In this document: positions 43,568-54,070 of the stretch, piece after piece
Layout: the number at the start of each line of letters is the position of its first letter
Numbering within the stretch: position 1 is the first letter of the stretch
Source: Hermatobates lingyangjiaoensis
Taxonomy: Eukaryota; Arthropoda; Insecta; Hemiptera; Hermatobatidae
Length of the DNA stretch: 64,000 nt
Assembly (NCBI GenBank): GCA_026182355.1
Contig: JAPFBL010000371.1
Span: 152,501 to 216,500 of the forward strand
Reading direction: 5' to 3'
The notes under the pieces: generated by a model
What the model saw: the letters and a program-made list of their open reading frames with translations, nothing else
Told to the model about the DNA's origin: nothing
The model's database searches: none
Position numbers and translations under genes: made by a program

Positions 43568-44537
43568 CAGTGGTTCCAAACGTGACCACATGGACCTCTA
43601 GGGTCCATAGAGGATTACTGGGGTTCTATGAGAAAAACTAGTATTTTAAAGTCAATGTCAAGTTTATATATGTATTATCTCGGTAACATAGCTAATAATG
43701 TATCATAGCATGGCAAGCTGGTTGTTAGAATATTCAAACATTATAGAACATTATACTCAATATTACAGTAAGTTTGTTAAAATGTTTCAGTGTTTTAAAA
43801 TGTTCTATCATTTTTTTTCTTATATTCAAAACTGATTCTTTTACAAATATTTCAGCATACTTTATAAAATTTTAAAATAAAATAAAAGAATATTTTGTTA
43901 TTGTTTCCAAAAAAAAAATTTTATTTTTCAAATTTTACAATTTTTATTTTACAACATCGTTGTAAATGTAATGAAACCATTTCATTGTTGCACTTTTTAC
44001 TTACTTAAAAATAAATATTTGTTTAAAAATTTACACTCTCATTATTATGTTTTTATATAAAAGTATAAAAAGTGTCTGTTTGGTGAATTGGGTGGGGGGG
44101 GGTAAGGGTCCACAGATGGTAATATTGTCTGTAGCTTAGAGGTCAGGCTGGCTCAGTGGTTACGTGCTCGCCTCTGAACTGATAGGACCGGGGTTCAATC
44201 CCCACCTGGCCCTCGATTTATTCAAGCGGGAGGTGAATAAATCTGAGCACTTCGTCCCTCGGAGAAAAACGTTGAACTGTCGGTCCCGAGCCTGTACGAT
44301 GTCAGGTACTCGTTAAAGATCCCTACTCTATATACACTTGAGTTAGGAAAAATTTAGGACTCCCACTGTAGAATCAAATATTCATTGTGTGACATCACAA
44401 AGGGCCAATGCTCGGCCTACGTGTGTTCCTTTGTTGGACTGCCACTGCAAGCTAACCTAACCTAATATTGTCTTCAGAGGGTCCACAGATGGTAATGTAG
44501 CTTTCAGGAGGTCTACAAGCAAAGCTTGAAAAAGCCC
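43568..44537. mobile_element. Possible non-autonomous hAT remnant
   Basis: The left end, CAGTGGTTCCAAACGTG, resembles hAT-type termini. GGGTCCA..GAGGATTACTGGGG and GGTCCACAGATGGTAAT are typical of such elements. The right end (CTTGAAAAAGCCCTG) is a poor inverted match, and no 8-bp duplication was found. A SINE is nested at 44131-44462. Confidence 0.35.
44131..44462 (+). mobile_element. tRNA-derived SINE, LINE-type (TAACC) tail
   Basis: A box TGGCTCAGTGG at 44149-44159 and B box GGTTCAATCCC at 44192-44202, spaced as in a tRNA. The body has CTCGATTTATTCA and TACGATGTCAGGTACTCG. The tail (44395-44462) matches the 3' end of the LINE at 15.0 and 36.4 kb: CATCACAAAGGGCC, GCTCGGCCTACGTGTGTTC and CTAACCTAACC. 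The 11-bp duplication TAATATTGTCT is at 44120-44130 and 44463-44473. Confidence 0.93.
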
Positions 44538-45100
44538 TGACGAAAATTTAGAGTATTTTCCTTAATGTTTCTTAGCTAATAATTTTACTTTAATAAATAA
44601 AATGTATACTTTTCTAACAATGAGAATATATTGCTGTCAAGGTATGAAAGCAAGTAGAATAAAGTAGACGGTGGTGGAATAACTGTTTCAAGCCCTAGAA
44701 GTATAAATGAGAAAAGTTAAATCAGCAAATCATGGAGGGGTTCAAGAGTGGGAGGGGCTGACGAAATTACAATGGTTTGACGTAATGCAGCGAGTGGGCT
44801 TCGTTATGATGCAAATATCATTTCAATCAAAACTAATCAAGTGTGAACATCAAGTTGTTTTCCCTCTACCAAACGGTTCATCACCAACCAACGCAATTTA
44901 TAATAGTTATTGAATCACATAGCATTAGAGTTTAATAAAATGGAAAAGTTATAAATATTTCATCTCATAAAGGAATAATTATAAATAAATGGATGAAAAC
45001 AGAAGAAACTTAAATGAAATACCTATGTGAAGAAGTATAGTGTATTTTAAACAAGAAAATGTTTTTCCTGTAATTTTTCAGTATGATTTAGTATGACTTA
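44538..45100. other. AT-rich, nothing recognised
   Basis: A 68-codon frame at 44707-44913 has no motif. Confidence 0.45.
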
Positions 45101-45104
45101 ACCA

Positions 45105-45515
45105 GAAGCTCAGTGGTTAACCTACTCGCCTCTGGGCTGGTAGTCAGGTGTTCGATCCCCACCTGGCCCTCGATTTATTCACACGGGAAGTGAATAAATC
45201 TGAGTACGTCGTCCATCGCAGAGGACGTTAAGTCGTCGTACCCGAGCTTGTACGATGTCAGGTACTAGTTAAAGATCCCTGCTGGAAATGCATTTAATTA
45301 AGGCAAAATTTAGCACTCCTAATATAGAATCTGTTGAATCACTGGTCAAACAAAAAGCCGGCAAATAGCTGATGTTATCACCTGCTAGAGGATTGGTTTA
45401 AGCAATAACAAAAAAAAAACAGAAGCAAAACCTATATATTAATATAAATTATGCTTCAAACAATCAGAATCTGATACAAAATAGATAGCATTACATGAGT
45501 AAAGATATACAAATA
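45105..45515 (+). mobile_element. tRNA-derived SINE, second tail type
   Basis: A box near 45115-45126 and B box GTTCGATCCCC at 45150-45160. The head and body match the 44.1-kb copy until about 45300. It then has GAATCTGTTGAATCACTGGT, AAAAAGCCGGCAAATAGC and TATCACCTGCTAGAGGAT, shared with the copy at 63.58 kb. Confidence 0.9.
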
Positions 45516-45794
45516 AGACACATCGAAAATAGTCCAAATTATTAGTTTCAATCGTAATCAGAAGAAGAAATATTCAGACAAAAACCACACCAATGCAGAC
45601 AGTTGGAAACTCAACTACTAGTTTTCAAAAATTCTCATACAAAGGTTGAAATTCATTTTTTTTTTGCATTTTTACTACTATTGAACTAAATTGTCACCGC
45701 TAATTTTATTTTAAAAACTGCTAATAAAAATAATAATTTCGTTTTTTTTTTCTGTGAAGTCAATGTATTGAAATCAAGTCAGTTTTTCGAAATC

Positions 45795-45945
45795 ATAAAA
45801 AAAGATTAAAATCTTTCAACTGTAACAAGTTAACCATAACCCTAATAGCTTGTTACAGTTAAAAGATCTTACACTATTTTCTAATTTCGTGCTATAGTTT
45901 GGATGTTCATTTTCATTTTACGTATTTCATTGTGAAATCTTGTTT
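45795..45945. mobile_element. Family-1 foldback relic
   Basis: AAAATCTTTCAACTGTAACA and CTTGTTACAGTTAAAAGATC arms, then a TTCATTTTACGTATTTCA outer end. Strongly diverged. Confidence 0.65.
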
Positions 45946-46239
45946 ATATACAAAAATTGTGAAGAAACAACAATAAAAGATACTTTAATATTTTGGAAAC
46001 ATCGTCCTCAGAGGAAGATTTTGCTGTGCTAGCCTGGTAAACAGCAACTCTATAAAACTTGACATAATGATGATCGGGGAATTGAATAGAATACATATTT
46101 ATATATTATTATTTATTTGTATATATATTAATTTCAATATATTGTCAGAACCACTAGTTTATTTTTACATAAATTGTTTTCCTATGAAGTGTAAAATAAA
46201 ACATAAGAAAGTATATATGAATCAATAATGCATCTGAAT

Positions 46240-46440
46240 GGCCGTGTAACCTTTTGTTAACCTGTCTGTCGTGTCCGTGTCGTGTTTTTTATTGCAATGT
46301 GCTTTTAGGTATTTAAATTAATTTTGTTACATGTAGCCATAATTGTTTCTTTTTTTTTTTTTGCTGAAAATGGTGAATCTAACACCGAAACATGTTCAAT
46401 AAGAATTCAAAGAAATATGGTGATTTACATAGTTTGAATC
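46240..46440 (+). mobile_element. PLE 3' end remnant
   Basis: A 3' UTR-like T-rich stretch leads to the hairpin at 46364-46390: CTGAAAA, T, GGTG, loop, CACC, GAAAC. No endonuclease was found upstream. Confidence 0.5.
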
Positions 46441-46869
46441 AATAATTATACAGATATCAAAAAAATTGAATTAACCGACTATAGAATATAGCTTACTTTC
46501 ACTGAAAAGTGAGAGAACGTAAATAAATATGAATTATGAAATTTCAAAACAACAATCAAAAAAACGTTTAAAGTTTTTCTTAAAATAAATCTTTTTTTGG
46601 TATTTGCATAATTGACGATCGTCATATGATATTGTTTTGTGTTCTAGTTTTACTAATGGAAATATATCAAATGTTCAGATAAATATTTTTTTTATATATA
46701 TTGTAAAACATATACAATATTCATGGATTTCGTGTTGATATAAGAGATTTTTTTTTTCTAAAAACATGCAGTAGCTATGCAAAAATTAAAATGTTTGATT
46801 TGTTTCAACTAAAAATTTACTTTTTTTTTTAGCTTTTTTTTTTGATATAGCATGTAACAATGTGTCACA

Positions 46870-47560
46870 TGTGTAAAGCAGAAAGGAGTAAAGGAGCTAG
46901 TCCAGTTGATAGCGTTCGTTAAGGATATGATTAAAGTTAATAGGGCGTTGGTCTCTGAGGGATTGAATTATGAAATAAATAATTAATGAGACGCAGAGGG
47001 ATATCGGAGATAAAGTCGGCAGCCGAGGCAGTGACTTGATTTCGCAGACCCTCCATTTGTCATTTTTTGACGATTTTTCTTTGTCGCCGTCCCCTGGCTG
47101 GGCTTGATTTACATCCTGCACACTTTTCTATACTAGGCTCGGCCGGCGGGATTTGTGCCCCTCATTTCAAAGGAAATAAGACAGTCAAAGAAACCTCCCT
47201 TTTCCACCCCCCCCCCCCCCCATCCCTCCTACCCTTGCCCCACCAGACATGAAACCTTTTTTACCCCCAACACCACTCAACAACCCCTCTCCCCTTATTT
47301 CCTTTCTCCAGATGAAAAATCCTACGTAACTAACTGTCAGACAAGTTCTTTATTTGCCCCCCCCCCGCACCCCACCCCAACCCACCCTCGAGAACATCTC
47401 TCTCATCAAGCCCTTGCGTTCTCTCTAATAAAGCCGCAGTCATCTCGACATTTCATCTTTATCTCCAACTGCTTTAGTCTTCTTCCAAATCGTTACTTCA
47501 AACTTGCCTTTTTCTCCGCAATGCTCGTTTGCCTTGAGAACAATTATATGAAACTTTTCA
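46870..47560. other. GC-richer non-repetitive island
   Basis: 46900-47150 is mixed sequence with ATAAATAATTAATGAG and CGGAGATAAAGTCGGC; 47200-47400 is C-rich. Frames crossing it are proline/serine low complexity. No gene is called. Confidence 0.35.
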
Positions 47561-47792
47561 TTTAAATAAAAAGAAAACAACATATTGTTTAAAACTTGAA
47601 TATTAATATAAAATATTATTTTTAGAAAGCCACTACATATAAATATAGGATCAAATAAAACAATATATAAAGTAAAATCTATATAAAATGAAACGCCATA
47701 CAAACTAATACCGTTATTTCAATGAACATAATTAAACCAAAAACAATATATATTTATTTATAATTGGCAAATATATATATATATATATATAT

Positions 47793-47959
47793 GCAGATGA
47801 ATCACAATAAACACGTGATACAATCAATGAAAACAAACAAAAGGAAAGAAAAGGTAAGAACTCAGTTCTTACCTTGTTTGCTCTCTGATGACATAAATTG
47901 AAAGGCCTCAGAGCATTTTTTCTATCTGTTTTCTTTTTTTTCCTTGTGGTTTGTTTTCA
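47793..47959. mobile_element. Foldback-like element between (TA)n tracts
   Basis: ACAATCAATGAAAACAAACA and the TTGTGGTTTGTTTTCAT end are near-complementary. GGTAAGAACTCAGTTCTTACC forms a central palindrome, and CTCTGATGACATAAATTG resembles a core strand. It has family-1-like outer ends (ATAAACACGTGATACAATCA). Confidence 0.6.
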
Positions 47960-47960
47960 T

Positions 47961-47997
<37 letters not shown>

Positions 47998-47998
<1 letters not shown>

Positions 47999-48246
47999 CT
48001 TTTTCGTTTAAAATAGGATCCGAAACAGACAAATATAGTTCAATGTACAAAGAAAAGTATACAGAAATTCAAAGTACACACTTACAGTTGCTATTTTTCG
48101 GATTAAAGCGTCTTCAGGGTCTCCAACCATCTCTGAAGCAGTGCACTTGGTTTCCCTCCCTTATGTCTCCTGAAGACGGTTTAAACCGACAATTAGAGAC
48201 TGTGAGTGTATGTCTTTCATTTACCTATGTTTATTTTTTTAGATTA

Positions 48247-48249
<3 letters not shown>
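47998..48249. mobile_element. Family-3 foldback element, copy 2
   Basis: The same order as at 13.35 kb. Right-arm hairpin 48170-48191: CTGAAGA, C, GGTTT, AAACC, GACA. Confidence 0.85.

Positions 48250-48296
<47 letters not shown>
48250..48296. repeat. (TA)n microsatellite
   Basis: Pure (TA)n joining a family-3 and a family-1 element. Confidence 0.95.
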
Positions 48297-48301
<5 letters not shown>

Positions 48302-48518
48302 TTCACATAAAGATGTGAAATAACAATCAATGATCAAACCACAATAAGAAATGGGAAAACAAGAATAAGATCTTTCAACCGTAACAAGCAGTCTTTGTCA
48401 GAGTCAATAACCCAACTTTGTTGATCAGTTGGGTTTTTGACTCTGACGAAGACCGCTTGTTACGGTTGAAAGATCTTAGTCTTGTTTTCCCATTTCTTAA
48501 TGTGGTTTGATAATTGAT
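48297..48518. mobile_element. Family-1 foldback element, copy 6
   Basis: Complete arms around ACCCAACTTTGTTGATCAG, with (TA)n at both ends. Confidence 0.92.
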
Positions 48519-49160
48519 ATATATATATTATCAACAGGAAAACTATCCGAAAGTACAACAAACATTTTACATTAAACCATAGACGCATGGTAGAGATACC
48601 AGCACACTTATTCTGTAACATTTGGTTGAACCGTCCAAAATATGAGGAAAGTGGAGATTGGGGTACCTAGCTAATATTCCAGTATTTTCTTTAGTTTTAG
48701 TTATTTGTATCTTAATATTCTTCTTTTTTTATTATTTTTTAAATTTGTATTATTTATATTCCTCTTTTTCTACAGCTTCACTTATTATTTCTCAGCTCTT
48801 CACTTATCCGTAATTAATTTTTCCTTACTTGACTTGAACGTGGAACGCGTGTGACAACAATGTTGGTCTCCAACCGTCGCTTCGCAAGTGCACTTGGTAC
48901 CTCTATCTCTACTATTCTGTTGACGATTCAACCGTCAATATGTCAGAATAAAAAAATATTCATAGTCGAAATGACTGATTTAGTTGTAATAGTATTGCTA
49001 ATTGTAAAACAGTCATGTTGTAGCCCTGAAGATGACATAAATATATGTCTAAACGTCGGCAAAGGACTAGTTTAAAATCATTAGACCTCAACCCTCAAAA
49101 AAATTACATCATATAAATATTGGGTCAAGAAAGCAAATCATGATATATGTATATATATAG
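48519..49160. mobile_element. Decayed PLE-type sequence
   Basis: 48845-48960 resembles the family-3 inner part (GGTCTCCAACCGTCGCTTCG, TGTTGACGATTCAACCGTCAA). A further hairpin at 49026-49053 has CTGAAGA, T, GACAT, loop, ATGTC, TAAACGTCGGC. (TA)n follows near 49145-49160. Confidence 0.5.
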
Positions 49161-50534
49161 CACACATTTTGTTAATGTGTGATTCATTTAACAGTCTGTA
49201 AACTATTTTGCTTCTTTAGATTTTGTATTATTTCATTTCCTCCAGATGACGTGTTACCTGCAATAAGTTAACATAACCAAAGTTATTGATCTTTTAGTAT
49301 ATTTATCACATTTCTGCAATTCTGATTTAAACTTGTAGTTACATTTAGGTAATAGATATATAAATATTATTTACTTATTCATTATATATAATAGTTTAGT
49401 TATTTCTGCTTATAATTACTTCATATACCGTATATTTTATTATTTTTTTCGTTCAAAATTCTCTTTTCTATTATTTTGTCCCCTGCTTTCGATTGTCATT
49501 TCGTTAGATTAGGATTAGTCTAATACCTAATTAGTCTAATATTTCTAGTGTCGTATATAATTTTCAGTAGTCATAACTCGCATTTATTTAATGTTCCCTC
49601 CTATTATTATTTCTATTATTATTGTTATTTTTCATTATTAACTATTTATATTGTTCGTTATTCTCTAAAATGGGTTCTCCTTTTCTTCCCCTATTTATCA
49701 TGCCCTTCAGTTTTCTATAACTACTTCCCATTGACTCAGCACAAAACTGTCTTCACTGTTCTTTTCAATTCGCTGCTTGTCTATTATCCTTGGTTTTCCA
49801 CATTTTTTTCTCTTCTGACGATGTTTTCATTAAATATTACTGATTATAAGTGTGAATCTTTCATTTGATTATTCCTCAAGAGTACTTCTAAAGTTATATA
49901 ACGTTTGCAATTCGCCCCAAACTTTGAGTTAATTAATTTTTTAAAATAAATATAAAACTGGGCAATAACAAGACAAATGATTGTTATGGATAATTTGAAA
50001 AGTTATTCATCCGTTGAGAACTTTCTGCTATTGATGAAAATCTATTCCGACTTAACCTCGCTGGTAATGATTGCTTTGTCCTGTCAGGCCTTGTTTGCAG
50101 TTTAAACTGGGACCATTTTCTTGGAATTAAAATTAACTTTTTACTGCAATTAGTGATATTAGGTGACTATTGGAATTAATCATGGGTATTAAACATAAAC
50201 GTTGATATATTTTATTTTAATATGAGAATTTGTTTCTTTCCCTTTTGGTTTGTATGTGAAAACTCTGTAATATATATATATATATATATATATATCAGGG
50301 CTAAAATTAGAGTAAGAACTATAATACATTCACCAAAACAATCTGCGACCTACATAGAGAACTAAATTATTGAGAACAACACATACATACACAAGGTTAT
50401 TTGGCAATCAGAGTTCTTAAGTACACATCTCGTATTTCAAAATATCAAACAAAAGGAAATTAGTTTTATGTTGGAAAGTTTGCTAATGGTTATTTATGTT
50501 ATATGAGTAACATATATGTTATTATGAGTAATTT
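49161..50534. other. AT-rich, nothing recognised
   Basis: A (TA)n tract at 50271-50294. The 106-codon frame at 49548-49868 is Tyr/Phe/Leu low complexity and not called. Confidence 0.5.
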
Positions 50535-50780
50535 TAGGGTAAAAAGTTAATGAAATGGTCTCCACATATAAAAATTAATGGTATAAACAACACGTAGTGT
50601 TCTTCCTCAGGCATTAACTAAGGGTGTGTGTTGGTAGTTAATGCCTGAGGAAGAACACTACGTGTTCGAAAAGCGTTGTATATACCATTAAATTTGTATA
50701 TGTGGAGACCATTTCATTAACTATTTACCCTACAATGAGTAAATACCAAATAATAAGTTTTTGCACTGTGTTAGTATTAT
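50535..50780. mobile_element. Family-4 foldback element
   Basis: Arms 50535-50628 and 50637-50728. Right-arm hairpin 50645-50671: CTGAGGA, A, GAACAC, TAC, GTGTTC, GAAA. It ends with ACAATGAGTAAATACCA, the box shared with family 2. Confidence 0.88.
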
Positions 50781-50950
50781 GAGTAATATATATATTATAT
50801 ATATATATTATGTTACAAATACATGAAAACTTTGGTCTAGGAAGGAGTTTATTTCCTTTTATATGACCTAGCCCTCAAAAACAAAACCTACCACATACAA
50901 TAGAATAGAAGAGGTCAAGAACATTTTTTTGAGAATATATATATATATAT

Positions 50951-51055
50951 AAAGATTTCACATAAACACGTGAAATAACAGTCAATGATCAAACCACAAT
51001 AAGAAAATGGGAAAACAAGACTTATTATGGCTTGATCATTTATATATATATATAA
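50951..51055. mobile_element. Family-1 element, internally deleted
   Basis: Left outer arm to ACAAGACTTA, then directly TTATGGCTTGATCATT. The hairpins are removed. (TA)n on both sides. Confidence 0.8.
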
Positions 51056-51274
51056 AAAGATTTCACAAAAACACGTGAAACAACAATCAATGATCAAACC
51101 ACAAAAAGAAATGGGAAAACAAGACTAAGATCTTTCAACCGTAACAAGCGGTCTTCGTCAGAGTCAAAAACCCAACTGGACCAGTTGGGTTTTTGACTCT
51201 GACGAAGACCGCTTGTTACGGTTGAAAGATCTTAGTCTTGTTTTCCCATTTCTTATTGTGGTTTGATCATTGAT
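51056..51274. mobile_element. Family-1 foldback element, near-perfect copy
   Basis: Arms 51087-51178 and 51182-51272 are almost exact complements. The right hairpin is CTGACGA (51199-51205), A, GACCG, CTTGTTA, CGGTT, GAAA (51224-51227). The arms are so alike that the copy is young or kept equal by gene conversion. Confidence 0.93.
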
Positions 51275-51462
51275 ATATATATATATATATATATAACTTT
51301 AAATTACACAAAGCACGACACAGAAAAGAGACTAAAAAGAACACTTACAGAATTCAATATTTCATACTGTTGTTCGTCATCAGGAGAGTAGACTAGAAGA
51401 GAGGACGAAGTGAAAGAGATCTCCCCACGTCGAAGAACGGAGCGCGAACTATATATATATAT
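51275..51462 (-). mobile_element. Family-6 element, copy 2, between (TA)n tracts
   Basis: CACAAAGCACGACACAGAAA start; minus-strand CTGATGA, C, GAAC near 51377-51390 with one stem base and the GAAA changed. Confidence 0.75.
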
Positions 51463-51600
51463 CAGTTGGGTTTTTAACTCTGACGAAGACCGCTTGTTAC
51501 GGTTGAAAGATCTTAGTCTTGTTTTCCCACTCTTATTGTGGTTTGATCATTGATTGTTATTTCACGTGTTTATGTGAAATCTTTTTAAATATATATATAT
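51463..51600 (+). mobile_element. Family-1 element, single right arm
   Basis: CAGTTGGGTTTTTAACTCTG to GTTTATGTGAAATCTTT; only one arm, (TA)n on both sides. Confidence 0.88.
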
Positions 51601-51719
51601 TACTAGAGATTGATTTGACAAGAGATTGGTTTTTCATTCTGATTATAGAGAGTTTGCAGCCTAAATATTGAATATCGCCAGAATATTTCTATTGTAGATA
51701 GTATTATTTCGTTGCTAGT

Positions 51720-51960
51720 AGACCAAATTTAACACGACTGTATCATGAAAAGGGAATTCCCTCCAGTGGAACAGAACTGTGGCAGGAAAAACGGGTTCCA
51801 CCATAAAGGTCCATTTTCAATTTATTCCGACTGGCGGGGTGTAAATCGATCCGGTCACGACTCGTCTCCACAAACCAAAGATATTTATCCCTATTCCTGC
51901 TCAGAACTCACCTGACCCTTCATAACAATGCAAAAATACTTTTAACTTTCCTCACTCTTC
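51720..51960. other. GC-richer non-repetitive island
   Basis: Mixed sequence (GTGTAAATCGATCCGGTCAC and others) without coding motif. Confidence 0.3.
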
Positions 51961-52800
51961 AACCATTTCTTTTTTTGTTTGTCCTCAACAATTTTCTCTT
52001 AGCATGAAATCTTCAAACATAATTACAAAAAAAAAATCCTCCAGAAAAAAGATTTATAATAATGAATAATTTACATATTTTGAAATTGAATAGTCGTGTT
52101 ATTTTCAAACTAAATTAGTAGCTGAAACTAATTATTTTATAACTGTCACTATCAGTTCAAAATTAATTTAAATTGATCTAAAGTTTAATTAAAACTTCCA
52201 GGAATGATTAGCATATGATAAATATTTTAATCACTTCTTTTTAAGATAATAGAATGATTAAGATACTTTGGTTAATTATTCTTTTGAATAATGAATTATA
52301 TTTGTTCCTCTATACCACCGACCAGTAATTTCTGCCTGAAAAACCCTATGATATAATCTACAGCTGACTGAAATTTATTCTCTCATTATTTTAGTTTTTT
52401 TAAATATTTTTTCATTTCCCTTAAAGGAATGATTACTACTACTTATCTCTTATTTCAACATTGATAGTCATTTGAGTTGAGTTTGAGTTTGAGCTAGGAG
52501 TCAAACGAAATTGACCTAATCACTATATTCTTGTTCCTTATTTTGCAAGTATATAATTATGACCTTTAATATTTAGATATCCGTGGATGACCACTATATG
52601 ACGACCGTAGCTTTGTATCTTTTGAGTGCTTGACATAAACAAGGATGAAACCAGTTCATTTAATTCCACTATATGGCAAAGCTTGACTTCAGTTAAAATT
52701 AAACGATTTGATCATTATAAATTATAAGCTTAAATATATCCATAAATTATTTTGTTTTCATTTTGGATCATATAATATAATTCAAACACAAAACTGAAAC
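51961..52800. other. AT-rich, nothing recognised
   Basis: No gene or element was recognised. Confidence 0.5.
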
Positions 52801-53270
52801 AAACAGATGATACAAACGCCTTATAAGGATCTTAGACAGAAAATTAAAACTCACATTAACAAACAGACACCACATATACAACACAATCTTGATGCCTTCT
52901 TAGGCATATTCTATAGAACTTTCAAACCTTCTATATTCGTCCTATACAAGCCATTCAATCAAAAATACTTAGAAAGCTCTCACATCTCCCATTTTAAGTT
53001 CCACACATAATAATTCATCCTGATTTTAATGACTCCTTGGTTCGCAACTATACAAATGACTGCATACAAACTCTCACAGTAAATAACTCTCAACTATCTT
53101 AACCCACTAACTTAAAATCTTTCCTTACTAGTAATCCCCATAAACTTACAAACATGGCTAAAACTACAATAGCCCACGTGACCTTCTGTTGTCGTAATGA
53201 TTAAATATAGTTACGGAGTGCCAACAATGGGTGTCCATCCGATTTCGCTACATAATCAAACAGATAAAGG
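52801..53270 (+). other. Possible decayed coding fragment of unknown kind
   Basis: A C-richer stretch with frame MIQTPYKDLRQKIKTHINK, stopping at 53010, and weakly open frames after it. Base composition suggests former coding DNA (perhaps a retroelement), but no motif is recognised. Confidence 0.2.
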
Positions 53271-53639
53271 ACAAACTCTGAAAAAAATTACTTCTAAATA
53301 CACGAAAATATAGTCGAAGTAACCAAAATAACAAAAAAAAAAAAATAAATTTTAAACAAAATATTTTATCAGAATAGTCAATGGTGGACTTGGTTGTAAT
53401 ACGCACTATTTTTAGTTAAAAAAATTACGTTTTTGCCATGGAATCCTATGAAAACTTTAGTATGCAATGAACATTGACATTTTCTAACAATTAATATAGA
53501 TAATTATATTAATTAGAAATAATATTAAAGAAGAGTAAAATTTAAAACCTATCATTTCTTTAAAGATCTATTCTTCATAGTACATATGTATATATACGTC
53601 ATCCTGACGTAAGACTGTCAGGAGACTGGAACAGCTTAG

Positions 53640-53720
53640 TTTAAAAGTCCCGAAGCTGCGGTACATTTCAACAAAGTATGCCTCCAAGAAGATTTGCTGC
53701 CAACATATATATATATACAA
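53640..53720 (+). mobile_element. PLE N-terminal fragment ending in (TA)n
   Basis: PEAAVHFNKVCLQEDLLPTY then Ile-Tyr from (TA)n. The same breakpoint as the fragments at 13.3 and 31.2 kb. Confidence 0.65.
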
Positions 53721-53895
53721 TTAAAAGAAACGGTGGTCCAGCGGACTTTTTTTAAAATAAAATAAATTCAAAACGAAGGAAACACACAGAAAGACACAGA
53801 CATAACTCACATCGATATTTCGACCATCGTCGTCATCAGGAGGTGTGAAGAGCGAAGAGCGAAGAGTCCCGCAGGAAGACAGGGCGGTACTGATA

Positions 53896-53930
<35 letters not shown>
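53720..53930 (-). mobile_element. Family-5-like element and (TA)n
   Basis: Minus-strand hairpin 53818-53839: CTGATGA, C, GAC, GATG, GTC, GAAA, then TATCGATGTGAGTTATG, similar to family 5. (TA)n lies at about 53893-53930. Confidence 0.75.
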
Positions 53931-53935
<5 letters not shown>

Positions 53936-54070
53936 AATAATAAATTCTCGACCGTGTGACAAATATATAATTAAAAAAGATAAATCGGGATGCGGCCAGT
54001 TTCTTCCACTTTCAATCAAACTATCATTGCCTCCAATGCGATGAGAGACTGCATCCCAATTTAGCTTTTT
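53931..54070 (-). mobile_element. Family-11-like end fragment
   Basis: AAATTCTCGACCGTGTGACA and ATCGGGATGCGGCCAGTTTC match the outer parts of the 57.5-58.0 kb element. Confidence 0.65.

Noticed and set aside
44131..44220. Functional tRNA gene with A and B boxes
   Set aside because: The sequence continues into a SINE body and tail with an 11-bp target duplication, and other diverged copies exist.
47155..47565. 136-codon Pro/Ser-rich frame
   Set aside because: It arises from C-runs and pyrimidine-rich DNA, and there is no supporting motif.
51056..51274. Classical MITE of a DNA transposon
   Set aside because: Single-arm copies, fixed 3' hairpins shared with PLEs and (TA)n borders fit a PLE-type dimer better than a transposase-mobilised foldback. 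Not fully excluded.
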